From contig NZ_PPSK01000010.1 of NCBI RefSeq assembly GCF_002903165.1, positions 62,001 through 126,000 on the forward strand: 64,000 nt of DNA, read 5' to 3'. Shown in pieces: positions 1 to 7,908 of the stretch. The stretch comes from Halopseudomonas oceani (GTDB lineage Bacteria > Pseudomonadota > Gammaproteobacteria > Pseudomonadales > Pseudomonadaceae). The number at the start of each line of letters is the position of its first letter. Position 1 is the first letter of the stretch. The position numbers were made by a program, and so were the translations under genes. Below the pieces are notes generated by a model. The model saw only the letters and a list, made by a program, of their open reading frames with translations. It was not told where the DNA came from and ran no database searches.

Positions 1-571
1 GGTCTGGGGTGAGGATCTTCTCGATCTCTTCGCGGTTGAACGGGTCCACCTCTTCGGTATCTGGCAGCTTGATGGTGATGCCGGTGGTGGGGTCGTGTGC
101 TGACCTGTTGCGCGAGCGGTAGAGCGTGTAGGTCTGGTGCATGATGTTAACGATGTCGCGGATGGTCTTGTTGTGCAGCTTTGCCATCAGCTCCTGTTGC
201 ACCCAGGCGGTTACCTCGATGTGTTCAATGCTCTCGGCCTGCCGGTTGCCCCACTTGGGCCTGATGTGGTTTCTGACCTTGCTGGCGTGCCCCCTGTAGC
301 CCGATGCGGACATTTCATTGCGCTTGATGTCGAGCAGCAGGTCCAGGTAGTAACCCAGCGTGCTGGTTTTCACCTTGGGTGAATTGGGGAAGTGCCGGGC
401 ATAGTCGAAGGTGCCCTGTTGAATTTCGTAATTGATGGTGCCCGCCAGCCGCTGAGCGTTGGCGATATTGGCGGGTGTTGCATCACCGCTCACCGCTTCT
501 CGGCACAGTTCCCCTTGATACCTGAAATACACGCGCACGCGGTTACCGCGCACCTCTACACCGTCTGCCAT
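1..571 (-). CDS. int: Phage tyrosine integrase, N-terminal part (gene runs off the left edge)
   Basis: Reading leftward from ATG 571, a GGGGA ribosome-binding site lies just upstream. The first 80 or so residues (start MADGVEVRGNRVRVYF) match the arm-type DNA-binding domain of phage integrases (DUF3596 type). Residues about 80-165 (GYYLDLLLDIKRNEMSASGY onward) match the helical core-binding domain. The catalytic Arg-His-Arg-Tyr domain lies outside the window. It would integrate and, with a directionality factor, excise the prophage at the tRNA-Leu site. It is the last gene of the leftward early strand, separated from the early operon by a terminator. Confidence 0.9.
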   Translation of the reverse strand, partial: MADGVEVRGNRVRVYFRYQGELCREAVSGDATPANIANAQRLAGTINYEIQQGTFDYARHFPNSPKVKTSTLGYYLDLLLDIKRNEMSASGYRGHASKVRNHIRPKWGNRQAESIEHIEVTAWVQQELMAKLHNKTIRDIVNIMHQTYTLYRSRNRSAHDPTTGITIKLPDTEEVDPFNREEIEKILTPD

Positions 572-617
572 AGCGTCCCCACGCTGTGATGAATCGTCGC
601 CAGAATAACCGCCTGGC

Positions 618-642
618 AAAAAAACGGCCCCCGCAGGGGCCG
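618..642 (-). terminator. Rho-independent terminator of the early operon
   Basis: On the minus strand a GC-only stem (CGGCCCC / GGGGCCG) is followed by seven T residues. It lies after the last small early gene and before the integrase, so integrase probably has its own promoter or depends on read-through. Confidence 0.75.
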
Positions 643-663
643 AGAAACTGCACTGCTGAATTC

Positions 664-858
664 TTATTGCATCCACTCGGCCCGGCGGGTCCACTGCCGG
701 CGCATTTCTTCCAGCAGACGCTTTGCCGCGGCGTTGCCGCGTTTGCTGGCGATCAGCTCCTGCAGCTCGGCCACGCGCTGGCTATTGGTGTAGCCTCGGC
801 GCAGCCAGTCGCGTGCCTCGGTTTCGAGTAGCTGGCGGCTTACCTTGTCAGTGCTCAC
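664..858 (-). CDS. Small conserved phage protein (DUF7696-like)
   Basis: A 64-residue charged, helical protein (VSTDKVSRQLLETEARDW at the N-terminus, ending RRQWTRRAEWMQ). I recognise the pattern as a small family common in Pseudomonas P2-like phages, DUF7696 as best I recall; function unknown. I chose the GTG at 858, which has an AAAAGG site about 8 bases upstream and overlaps the previous gene by 11 bases. An upstream ATG at 903 would overlap the neighbour by 56 bases. Last gene of the early operon. Confidence 0.65.
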   Translation of the reverse strand: MSTDKVSRQLLETEARDWLRRGYTNSQRVAELQELIASKRGNAAAKRLLEEMRRQWTRRAEWMQ

Positions 859-1093
859 GGCCAATGCCTTTTCCTGGCGCAGGCAGCTCCGGCTTGGACT
901 CAATAAAGCCGGTGCTGTGCTTTCCGCCGGCGGCGTTTATGAACTGGACTTCTACCTTGGCGGAGTCCACCAGCACCTTGCTGATCTCGGTCATGGCTTT
1001 TACGCGCTCCAGGTCCACTTTGGCTTCCGGGTCGGACAGGCTCTCCAGCTGGGCGAACAGGTGGTTTCTGAGGTCTTGCATCTTATTCTTCAT
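848..1093 (-). CDS. Small conserved phage protein, early operon
   Basis: An 81-residue protein beginning MKNKMQDLRNHLFAQLE. The DLRNHLF-QLE start and the following acidic helix recur in early operons of Pseudomonas temperate phages, where this gene sits next to an HNH gene. Function unknown; it may pair with a neighbour. Its start overlaps the end of the HNH gene by 11 bases, which suggests translational coupling. Confidence 0.65.
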   Translation of the reverse strand: MKNKMQDLRNHLFAQLESLSDPEAKVDLERVKAMTEISKVLVDSAKVEVQFINAAGGKHSTGFIESKPELPAPGKGIGREH

Positions 1094-1733
1094 CTGCCAG
1101 CTCCCTAACTTTGCGCTCCAGCTTGCGTTGCAGGCGGATGACCTGTTTAACGTCGGGCGGGTAGCGGTGAATGGTGTTGCGGCTGGCCAGCTCGGCGCGG
1201 GTTATCAGCTCCAGCCGATCGATGGTGATGTTTTCGTGCTTGGGCAGGGCGTCTTTGAATACGACGACGTGGCCGGCGGGTATCTCCCCGTGGTGCTCGA
1301 TCCAGACCAGGCGGTGCACGGCCTGGTAATCGCGCCGAGTGCAGCCGGTGTCCGTCACTTTGCGTTCCAGGTAACCATCTTGGGTGATGCGCTCGGCGCC
1401 AACCGGTTGCCAGGTGTGCGGCTTGTGGCCGGGCTTGAACTGCGTTTCTTTGGAGCGACCGCCGACGGTCATACCCTTTTTGCCCTGGTTCCATGGCTTT
1501 CGCCCCGGGGCGAATCGACCGGCTTCGCCCTGTGTGCCATTCAACCGGCCGGACAGGTCGCTTGCCTTGAACGCCTCAGACTTGGACAGCCCAAGGCGGC
1601 TGGCCAGGCTGTAAACGTGCTGCAGCGGGCGGCCAAGGTCAGCAGCGATGTCCTTTGCCCGCTCGTTGGGGTAGCGGCGGCGCACCTGGTCTACTTCGGC
1701 GTCAGTCCATGTTCTGGCTTGATACTTACCCAT
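1083..1733 (-). CDS. HNH endonuclease-family protein with N-terminal helix-turn-helix
   Basis: A 216-residue protein starting MGKYQARTWTDAEVDQVRRR. Residues 5-60 look like a SANT/Myb-type or homing-endonuclease DNA-binding helix bundle (DIAADLGRPLQHVYSLASRLGL). Residues about 125-195 carry the HNH-like pattern HRLVWIEHHGEIPAGHVVVF, then a D-x5-H-x-N-x5-L-x-LIT stretch. Such proteins are free-standing nicking/homing endonucleases or help packaging and recombination. The longer frame upstream overlaps the ASCH gene and is rejected. The start overlaps the ASCH gene end by 8 bases. Confidence 0.8.
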   Translation of the reverse strand: MGKYQARTWTDAEVDQVRRRYPNERAKDIAADLGRPLQHVYSLASRLGLSKSEAFKASDLSGRLNGTQGEAGRFAPGRKPWNQGKKGMTVGGRSKETQFKPGHKPHTWQPVGAERITQDGYLERKVTDTGCTRRDYQAVHRLVWIEHHGEIPAGHVVVFKDALPKHENITIDRLELITRAELASRNTIHRYPPDVKQVIRLQRKLERKVRELADEE

Positions 1734-2103
1734 GTGCCACCCCCTCAATCTCAAATAAGCCCAGGCGCCCAGGGCAGGGCGTGAACGGTAGCGGCTGCGG
1801 ATTGCGCAGTACCAGGGCGGTGTCGCCGGTGTACCACGGGGAATCAGAGCGGCTAAGGCAGTCTGCCAGCTCAACGCTGCCCACGATGCCGCCGCGCGGC
1901 AGCTCGTCGAACTCCGGCAGGTTGTGCACGCCGTTGAGCGCGGCAAACTGCTTGGCGTCCTGGTACTCGCGCTGGGTCATGCCCTTGGCTGCATGCACAA
2001 GGAAGCGCCCCCGGTAGTTGGTGCACCAGGTGCGGTTTTCTACGTCTTTGCCGGCGTGGATGATCAGCCACGCCCACGGCTGGCGAATGCTGAGTGCTTT
2101 CAT
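1726..2103 (-). CDS. ASCH-domain protein
   Basis: A 125-residue protein starting MKALSIRQPWAWLIIHAGKD, the hallmark of ASCH domains (SIRQPWAxLI, then GKDVENR and a G-RG-xLVHAAK block, and GGIVGSVELADC). ASCH domains bind RNA or modified nucleosides; some are cytidine amidohydrolases or read modified bases. In a phage early operon it may act on modified nucleotides or host RNA, but this is not shown here. It overlaps its upstream neighbour by 4 bases (ATGA). Confidence 0.85.
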   Translation of the reverse strand: MKALSIRQPWAWLIIHAGKDVENRTWCTNYRGRFLVHAAKGMTQREYQDAKQFAALNGVHNLPEFDELPRGGIVGSVELADCLSRSDSPWYTGDTALVLRNPQPLPFTPCPGRLGLFEIEGVAHG

Positions 2104-2618
2104 AGCGGCGCCTCCGGGTCTGCCAAGCTGGCAAACAGCTCATCCAGCTCCTGGATCATGCTGGCGGACATCCAGAGACAGTCGGTTCTGATCAGCTCCC
2201 ACTCTTCTTTGGTCAATGCCATTTCGCTTGCCAGGGCGAAGAGGTCGTGTCCGCTGCGTGCATGGAGAAAGCCCTGCAGTCGCTGCTTGGCTTTTTCGAT
2301 GGATGACAGATTCACGTGTGGGCTGAACTTCCGGTTGACCTCGTTGATATCGGATATCCACTCCGGGGGATAAAAAGAATCTTCCAGTTCGCTTTTAGTG
2401 AGCCGCATCACTCGGCCAGCATCAGTCAGGCAGACGTAGACGGTTTTGGCTTCATCCCATCTGGCTTTCTCTGTTGCGATGATGTGGGCATTGCCACAGC
2501 GTCTACCGTCGCGGGTTGGTAGGTGCGCTCCGAGAACGTACTCGCCTTTAGCATGGCCGGTGGCCCATTCGGGGAGGTGTTCGTACAGTTCCAGATCGCT
2601 GCTATCAGTTTTATCCAC
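2100..2618 (-). CDS. Phage protein of unknown function, related to 3663-4034
   Basis: A 172-residue protein. Its N-terminal 100 residues share a clear pattern with the product of 3663-4034: G-x-YVLGA-x-LPTRDGRR-x-GNA, then an IAT/MAT segment, then L-x-x-FYPPEW at about residue 80. The C-terminal 75 residues (helical, from EVNRKF) have no counterpart in the shorter paralog. The shared half may be a small beta-rich domain. Function unknown. It sits in the early operon between an ASCH gene and a DUF2528-like gene, overlapping both by a few bases. Confidence 0.65.
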   Translation of the reverse strand: MDKTDSSDLELYEHLPEWATGHAKGEYVLGAHLPTRDGRRCGNAHIIATEKARWDEAKTVYVCLTDAGRVMRLTKSELEDSFYPPEWISDINEVNRKFSPHVNLSSIEKAKQRLQGFLHARSGHDLFALASEMALTKEEWELIRTDCLWMSASMIQELDELFASLADPEAPL

Positions 2619-3066
2619 GGGCCACCTCCTTCAACTCGAAATCATCGAAGCCGGGCATTTCTACGTCAGCGGCTATAATGCGGATCCCGCACCAGCCAAA
2701 TGGGGTGTCTTCCTCTCCGCCCCAGCCTTCCTGGGCACGGAATTGCTTTGACCAGATTTCGCCGGCCTCGGGCCTGCCAGAGCCAAAGCTGGCGCCGCCC
2801 CAGCCGTCGCTGATGATCATTGCGGCTGCACGTGAGCCGGCCAAGCGGATGACGGCTTTGACCTCGTCGCCTTTCTCTGCGGCAATCCGATCTTCCGGGC
2901 TTCCCCAAAATTCATTTATCTCCTTGGCGCGAGCGGGCGTCAGGATGCTGTGGTCTACTTCGAGCCTGACCTCGAACTCGCCGAACGTCTCGCTAACCTT
3001 GTATCGCTTGATGTTGCCGTCAGTGGTAGCCTGCTCGGTACCGCTGTTGGGTTGAGTTGCTTGCAT
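2611..3066 (-). CDS. DUF2528-like phage protein
   Basis: A 151-residue protein. The segment YKVSETFGEFEVRLEVDHS, then LTPARAKEINEFW, matches my recollection of the DUF2528 family of early phage proteins. The C-terminal part (GWGGEEDTPFGWCGIRI) is a second block. No catalytic motif is visible. A strong AAAGGAG site precedes the start, in a leader nearly identical to those of two neighbouring genes (see findings). Confidence 0.65.
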   Translation of the reverse strand: MQATQPNSGTEQATTDGNIKRYKVSETFGEFEVRLEVDHSILTPARAKEINEFWGSPEDRIAAEKGDEVKAVIRLAGSRAAAMIISDGWGGASFGSGRPEAGEIWSKQFRAQEGWGGEEDTPFGWCGIRIIAADVEMPGFDDFELKEVARG

Positions 3067-3133
3067 GGTGCTCTCCTTTCTGTGGTTAGCCCCGCTGAGT
3101 TGCCGCTCACCGGGGCTTTTTTGTGGGTGGGCG

Positions 3134-3505
3134 TTAACCCCAGCGCGCCACCAGGCTCTGGAAGATGTGGTGCCCGCCCTCGATCAGCTCATGCACCTCT
3201 TGCTCGGGTGCCCAGTCCATCATCAGCACGGCCATGCAGTCGCTGTGGATCTCTTCGTCCAGGGCGCGCAGGTCGGTGAGGGGGAAGGGGTGCTCCGGGC
3301 CGTTGTACAGCCCCAGCAGAAAGCGGGCGACCACGGCGCTTTGGCCGCTGCTGCGTTGGGCTATGGTGACCAGCCGGCGCAGGGCTGGCAGGCCGGATGC
3401 CTGCACGGCCTGGCGTTGGCGCTGCATGGCCTGCAGTTTTTTGTACAGGTGTTCTGCTGTGCGCTGCTGGTCGAGCTGGTTGGTGTAGGTTGCAGTTGCT
3501 TGCAT
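3134..3505 (-). CDS. Conserved phage protein (DUF7673-like)
   Basis: A 123-residue protein. The core LRRLVTIAQRSSGQSAVVAR, then FLLGLYNGPEHPFPLTDLR, fits my memory of a family (DUF7673) found with P2-like and plasmid genes, function unknown. It starts MQAT like the next gene, behind a GGAG site. The gap to the next gene contains a strong hairpin with its T-run on the plus strand. Confidence 0.65.
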   Translation of the reverse strand: MQATATYTNQLDQQRTAEHLYKKLQAMQRQRQAVQASGLPALRRLVTIAQRSSGQSAVVARFLLGLYNGPEHPFPLTDLRALDEEIHSDCMAVLMMDWAPEQEVHELIEGGHHIFQSLVARWG

Positions 3506-3549
3506 GGTGCTCTCCTTGGGGGTGCCGGCGTTGCCGCGCCGGCGGTGTG

Positions 3550-3666
3550 TTACTGGTGCGCCAGGGCCATGAGCGCGTCAGGGAAGAAGTGGGCCACGGC
3601 CAGGCCCAGGCAGATCAGTACGGCGCTGCCGGCCAGGGTGGCGATGTCTTGGGTGCGGTGGCTCAT
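3550..3666 (-). CDS. 38-residue single-span membrane microprotein
   Basis: Reading leftward from ATG 3666 to TAA at 3550-3552 gives 38 residues starting MSHRTQDIATLAGSAVLICL. A hydrophobic stretch at about residues 9-26 could span the membrane once. The start overlaps the stop of the upstream gene in an ATGA (3663-3666), the same coupling used across this operon, which is the main reason to call it real. Function unknown; small phage membrane proteins often act in exclusion or lysis control. Confidence 0.55.
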   Translation of the reverse strand: MSHRTQDIATLAGSAVLICLGLAVAHFFPDALMALAHQ

Positions 3667-4034
3667 TGCAGGGGCTTCCCGAACAGGCCGCTGAACAGTG
3701 CCGCCCGCACGTCATCGTCATGGGTTTGGCGTTTGGCGATGTAGGCCACCCACTCTGGCGGATAGAACAGCTCTTCCAGCTCTGCGCCACTGAGCCAGCG
3801 CGAATTGCCCCCGTCGGTTTTCACCAGGTAGTTGGTTTGGCTGGGCGTGCCGTCGGCGTAGTCCACGCCGCAGGTGGCCATGATCTTTGCATTGCCCGTG
3901 CGCCGCCCGTCGCGGGTGGGCAACACGGCACCCAGCACGTACTTGCCGTTGGCTGGGCCTGACGCCCAATAGGGCTTGCGCAGGTCCGTGATGGTGAAGT
4001 CGTGAAAAAATCCGATGTACGGTTTGCCTTGCAT
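3663..4034 (-). CDS. Phage protein of unknown function, short paralog of 2100-2618
   Basis: A 123-residue protein with N-GKYVLGAVLPTRDGRRTGNA at about residues 30-50 and LEELFYPPEW near residue 90. Both blocks recur in the product of 2100-2618. It begins MQGK behind the same kind of GAAAG-CACCATGCAAG leader as the genes at 2611 and 3134. Function unknown. It lies directly downstream of the primase-helicase in the transcribed direction, so a role in replication or host takeover is possible but unproven. Confidence 0.65.
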   Translation of the reverse strand: MQGKPYIGFFHDFTITDLRKPYWASGPANGKYVLGAVLPTRDGRRTGNAKIMATCGVDYADGTPSQTNYLVKTDGGNSRWLSGAELEELFYPPEWVAYIAKRQTHDDDVRAALFSGLFGKPLQ

Positions 4035-4046
4035 GGTGCTTTCCTT

Positions 4047-6860
4047 TCAGTTGGTTTCGGCGTTGCCGCGCCGGTTGGGGTTCTCAAACACCCAGCACCG
4101 GACGGTGATGGGCTTGAGGTTGTCGAAGCCGCGTTGCTGGTTTTGCCGCTCGCGGATCCGGCTGTTTACTGCGCGTTGGCCCAGGTACTTGCGGCTGCTG
4201 CTGTCGGGCAGCCAGGTGCGCAGGTCGCTCGCGCTGGGTAGCTCCTGGCGGTGCTCGGCCGCCAGGCGCACAAAGTCGTTGATGTGGATGGCAATGAGGT
4301 TGGGGTCGCGGCTGTGGTTGACTACGCCGTCGTCGCGCTCGGCCTCCAGGTAGTCGTACACCTCCCAGAACTGCGCCACGCCCGGGTGATCTGCGCTGAT
4401 GGCAAACTGGCGCTCGATGGCCATGCTCACCAGCTCCGCGCGGCACTCGTTGACCTGCTGCTGAGTGAGGGGGCAGACCATTGCCAGGCAGTCGATCAGG
4501 GCCATCATCTGCGCGTGGTTTTTGATGATGCGTTCCACGCGGATCTCTTTAACGCCACGCAGGGTGGTTTCGTGGCCCTTGAACGCCTTGAGAAAGCATT
4601 CCATCAGCCCGGCCTCTTGGGTCATTACCTTGACCATGAAGTGGCTCAGCTGCTCCACCTGCATTTGTTCCAGCTCTGCGATGGCAACGCGGCTCTCTGG
4701 CGTTGTTTCCGCGCGCATCAGTATCACTTTGACCAGACGGGTCAAAATTGCCTCATGCGCGCTTACGGCCGCGTTCTGGCTGATGACGATGCTGCCGCGA
4801 AAGGGTGGCTCGTAGGTTTCGTTGCCGGCGGTCTTTACACCGGTCACGCCCAGGCTGCCGCCGTTGTACAGCGGTTTGAGCTCGTCCCAGTCGTAGGCTT
4901 TTTTGGGGCGTCCGCCGGCGGCGGCGCTGGGGTCGTTGCGGTCGGCCTCCAGCAGCACCACGGGTTGGTTGGACACTTGCCCCATCCACCGCCGGCGGCC
5001 TGACTGGGTGCCCTTGGATGGATCTTTGCCTTCGTCGTCGGCCCGGCCGAACATTTTCCAGATGAAGTTGATCAGCGTGGACTTGCCCGCGCCGGGCTCG
5101 CCGGTGAACTCCAGAAACGGGAAGCTCTTGTGCACGCCCCGGATCTGCTCGGCCAGTGTCGAGCCCAGCCAGAACGCCAGCACAATGGCCCCTTTTGCGC
5201 CAAAGCACAGCCACAGCTTGGGCAGCCAGTCTGGGTTGTAGTGGCTGGGGCGCGTTTCAATGTGAAGCTGGATAGAGCGCTGCAGCGTCTTGAGGCGGGT
5301 TTTGCCCATGTCGAAGTAGTCTTCGTCGTTGGCGTGGTAAACCTGCCCGCCCTTGACCGCAACGTCGGCAAACACATAGGCCTGGTGCTCTTTGCTGTAG
5401 CCCATGTAGTCGATGGTTTCGACCACCTTGAGGCCGTACAGCTGCTTACGCATGAGGTGATCGAGCTGGCCACCGCTGCCGGTATACATGGCGCCGGTGG
5501 CCACGTGCAGCAGGCGCTTTTTGAACTCGGCCGCAGCGGCCAGTTGGCCGCTGGTGAAGGTGGCTTTGACGGTGCCGCCGTCATGCGGAAAGTCGATGCG
5601 CAGGTAGTACCAGGCCTCATCGGTGATCAGGTTGCGCTGGTAGTACAGGGCCTCAAATGCGCAGTTGGCCAGCTCGACAACACCGCCGGCCAGGCGCAGG
5701 GCTTTGTCGCGCTTTTGCTTCTCGGTCATGAGGCGGTCTTCTTGCCGCTCGCTGCCGTCCAGCGCTTCGCGGGCGGCGTTGTACTTGTTCAGGTCCAGCT
5801 TGAACCAGTAGAGGCAGTTCTCGTAGACAAAGGGGAACTCCTGGCGCTCGTGCCAGGTGTACATGAGCATGGCGTAATCACTGGCGCTTTCAGCCAGCAG
5901 CAGGTCGCCGTAGTGGCGCGCCTCATGCAGGTCTTTATCAATACGCTCCTTACGCTTGGCCTCGTCATCGATGTTGGCCCAGCGCAGTTGGTGCAGGTCA
6001 TTCCAGTCCACCTTGCGGCCGCGCTGCGGGATCTGCGCCGCGCTGCTGCGATAGCCCAGCTCAGCGGCGCGGGGGCCGTACTTGCGGATGCCGGCGCGGG
6101 CCGATGGCTCGTTGTCCAGCGCCCAGACCAGGGCGGGCAGTTTAGGGGCTTTGCCGTCTTTGCCTTCCTGCGCCAGGCGCTGGGTGGCCAGCTCCTGCAA
6201 AAAGGCCTCGGGGTAGGGCGCGCTGCTCATCATGGAGACGGCGGCGATACCGTGGTGTAGCAGGGCGATGGCGTCGAATATGCCCTCGACGATCCATAGC
6301 TCTTTGACCTCCAGCAGATCCACGCACGGCGGCACCCAGCATTTACCCCGGTAGCTCCAGCCGGGTTTGAAGCGGGCTTTCTTGCTGCCAAAGCGGCTGG
6401 GCCGGTCGATCAGCCGCTCCCAGTAGCCGCCATCGGGCATGGTGAACCGCACGGTGGTGCTGCCGATGTCCAGAGTTTGGTCCCAGTAGTTCTCCTGGGT
6501 GTACCAGCCGCGGATCTGCTGCAGGTCAAAGCCGCGGTTAAAGCTCAGGTACGCATCTGCGCTGGCGGCGGGGTTTTCCGGGGTGGCCGGGTGGTTGCGG
6601 CTGACATCCTCGAACAGATCAGAGTAGATGTCTTTGATGTGGATCTGGTGCCGGCATGAGCCTCGGCCGCACATAAGCACCCAGGGCGCTGCGTGGTGGG
6701 CGTAGAGCGACGGCTCTTTGCTTTTGCCGCCGTGGCACTCCGGGCACATGCCCTTGCGCAGCCAGCCTGTGCTGCCGGCTGGCACCAAATTGTATTGCTC
6801 TTTCAGACGGTGCAGCACCGTTTGGTGCAGGGCTGGCGGCATTTCACGTACTGCACTCAC
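4047..6860 (-). CDS. Bifunctional DNA primase-helicase, phage replication protein
   Basis: A 937-residue protein. A CxxC...CxxxxC zinc-binding site (Cys 39, 42, 64, 69) forms the N-terminal primase finger. A Toprim-like segment (LWIVEGIFDAIALL, about residue 190) follows. A Walker A motif (GEPGAGKST, 586-594) and a Walker B-like VVLLEADRND mark the C-terminal helicase ATPase. It likely replaces P2 gpA-style rolling-circle initiation, pointing to a different replication module from classical P2. I chose GTG 6860: it overlaps the upstream stop as GTGA and has GGAGG eight bases upstream. A 947-residue version from 6890 would overlap the neighbour more. Confidence 0.88.
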   Translation of the reverse strand: MSAVREMPPALHQTVLHRLKEQYNLVPAGSTGWLRKGMCPECHGGKSKEPSLYAHHAAPWVLMCGRGSCRHQIHIKDIYSDLFEDVSRNHPATPENPAASADAYLSFNRGFDLQQIRGWYTQENYWDQTLDIGSTTVRFTMPDGGYWERLIDRPSRFGSKKARFKPGWSYRGKCWVPPCVDLLEVKELWIVEGIFDAIALLHHGIAAVSMMSSAPYPEAFLQELATQRLAQEGKDGKAPKLPALVWALDNEPSARAGIRKYGPRAAELGYRSSAAQIPQRGRKVDWNDLHQLRWANIDDEAKRKERIDKDLHEARHYGDLLLAESASDYAMLMYTWHERQEFPFVYENCLYWFKLDLNKYNAAREALDGSERQEDRLMTEKQKRDKALRLAGGVVELANCAFEALYYQRNLITDEAWYYLRIDFPHDGGTVKATFTSGQLAAAAEFKKRLLHVATGAMYTGSGGQLDHLMRKQLYGLKVVETIDYMGYSKEHQAYVFADVAVKGGQVYHANDEDYFDMGKTRLKTLQRSIQLHIETRPSHYNPDWLPKLWLCFGAKGAIVLAFWLGSTLAEQIRGVHKSFPFLEFTGEPGAGKSTLINFIWKMFGRADDEGKDPSKGTQSGRRRWMGQVSNQPVVLLEADRNDPSAAAGGRPKKAYDWDELKPLYNGGSLGVTGVKTAGNETYEPPFRGSIVISQNAAVSAHEAILTRLVKVILMRAETTPESRVAIAELEQMQVEQLSHFMVKVMTQEAGLMECFLKAFKGHETTLRGVKEIRVERIIKNHAQMMALIDCLAMVCPLTQQQVNECRAELVSMAIERQFAISADHPGVAQFWEVYDYLEAERDDGVVNHSRDPNLIAIHINDFVRLAAEHRQELPSASDLRTWLPDSSSRKYLGQRAVNSRIRERQNQQRGFDNLKPITVRCWVFENPNRRGNAETN

Positions 6861-7174
6861 TGGCCGGCCTCCGCTGACAGGCGGCGGCACAGCTGGCCCA
6901 GCTCCAGCAGCTCACCGGTAACGCCGCGTTTGCTGTTAAAGCTCAGGCCCAGCAGATAACCGTCAGCACGGGAGGCGTACCAGCTCAGCATGACCTGGTT
7001 GCGGGCTGCTGCCTCGGTCAGCATGTGCTGGAGCCAGTCCTGCAGCATGGGGTGGTTGCTGGCGGTGTGTTGCAGCGCCGGCAGGCTGCTCAGATGCTCG
7101 CGCAGGGTGGCAGCACAGCGGGGCGCCTGTGGCGGTTGTGGGGGCTGGTGCGTCAGGTTTTGCATGTAGTTCAC
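6857..7174 (-). CDS. Hypothetical phage protein, early operon
   Basis: A 105-residue protein starting MNYMQNLTHQPPQPPQAPRC, proline- and glutamine-rich at the N-terminus and helical after residue 25. The segment AARNQVMLSWYASRADGYLLG is the most structured part. Not recognised. Its stop overlaps the primase start (GTGA), so the two are probably co-translated and may work together in replication. Confidence 0.6.
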   Translation of the reverse strand: MNYMQNLTHQPPQPPQAPRCAATLREHLSSLPALQHTASNHPMLQDWLQHMLTEAAARNQVMLSWYASRADGYLLGLSFNSKRGVTGELLELGQLCRRLSAEAGQ

Positions 7175-7237
7175 CGTGCTCTGGGTGCAGCTGCCCCCTA
7201 CCCACGCAAGGCGGGCAAGGGCTGGGGTGTTTGGGGG

Positions 7238-7591
7238 TCAGTTGACGGCGGTTAGCCGTTTTCGCTTGGGCGTGGCAATCAAATAGCGCGCGATCAGCTC
7301 GGCCGGTATGGCGTGGGTCAGACCGGTGCGGGTGTCCACCAGGGCAAGGGTGTGGGCGCTAGTTGCCTCAAGGTCTACCCGGTAGGGCTGCTCTGCGCTA
7401 TGCAACTCACCGTAGGCGCGCAGCACCAGCTTTTCTGCCAGCGGGCGGGTTACGCCGAGGGCGCACTCCAGGTGGTCTGCCGCGCGGTTGATCAGCGCCT
7501 GGCTTGCGCCCAGGTGCTCTGCCTCGTGCCGTTGCATGTAGGTCAGTGCAGCGGCCTGCATATCGTCCTGATAATCCTGTAAGGCGTTCAT
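7238..7591 (-). CDS. Hypothetical phage protein, early operon
   Basis: A 117-residue, mostly helical protein (MNALQDYQDDMQAAALTYMQ at the start) with a basic C-terminus (TPKRKRLTAVN). No family recognised. The start overlaps the end of the Ogr-like gene by 4 bases (ATGA). Position between the late activator and the primase suggests an early regulatory or replication accessory role. Confidence 0.6.
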   Translation of the reverse strand: MNALQDYQDDMQAAALTYMQRHEAEHLGASQALINRAADHLECALGVTRPLAEKLVLRAYGELHSAEQPYRVDLEATSAHTLALVDTRTGLTHAIPAELIARYLIATPKRKRLTAVN

Positions 7592-7908
7592 GCGGTGGCC
7601 TCCTGGTCGAGCTGTTCAAGGAATGTGAGCTGGTCTTTGTTGGCGCTGGGCGCCAGATCGCGCATGGCCTGCAGCCGTTCTTTGGCTGGAGACAGCGGCA
7701 GCGTTGCTTGTGGGTTGGGCAGGCCAGAGGGCGACAGGGTGTAATCCCACGTCAGCGAGCCCACATAGCTGGCCCCACACACCAGGTTGTTGCAGCGGCC
7801 ATACATGGTCTGGAAGGTGGGCGTTTGCTTCTCCGACTTGCGGATAAACATCGGCTCACCGCAGGCCGGGCACAGGCAGCGATAACCGCCGTGGTTTGGG
7901 GCAGTCAT
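7588..7908 (-). CDS. ogr: Ogr/Delta-type zinc-finger late-gene activator
   Basis: A 106-residue protein whose N-terminal half has the four-cysteine finger of the P2 Ogr / P4 Delta family: Cys13-x2-Cys16 and Cys39-x4-Cys44, separated by the conserved FIRKSEKQTPTFQTMYGRC stretch. These proteins bind TGT-N12-ACA-like sites about 55 bases upstream of phage late promoters. In P2 the gene follows D; here it is inside the early operon. Candidate target sites are visible before O, V and FI. The C-terminal 45 residues are less conserved. Confidence 0.85.
   Translation of the reverse strand: MTAPNHGGYRCLCPACGEPMFIRKSEKQTPTFQTMYGRCNNLVCGASYVGSLTWDYTLSPSGLPNPQATLPLSPAKERLQAMRDLAPSANKDQLTFLEQLDQEATA

Noticed and set aside
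723-1784. 353-residue plus-strand frame across the early genes
   Set aside because: Runs opposite three phage genes with clear families and start overlaps; low-complexity translation.
3088-3122. Hairpin AGCCCCG...CGGGGCT with T-run
   Set aside because: The T-run is on the plus strand where no gene runs; in the leftward operon it would not terminate, so not listed as a terminator.
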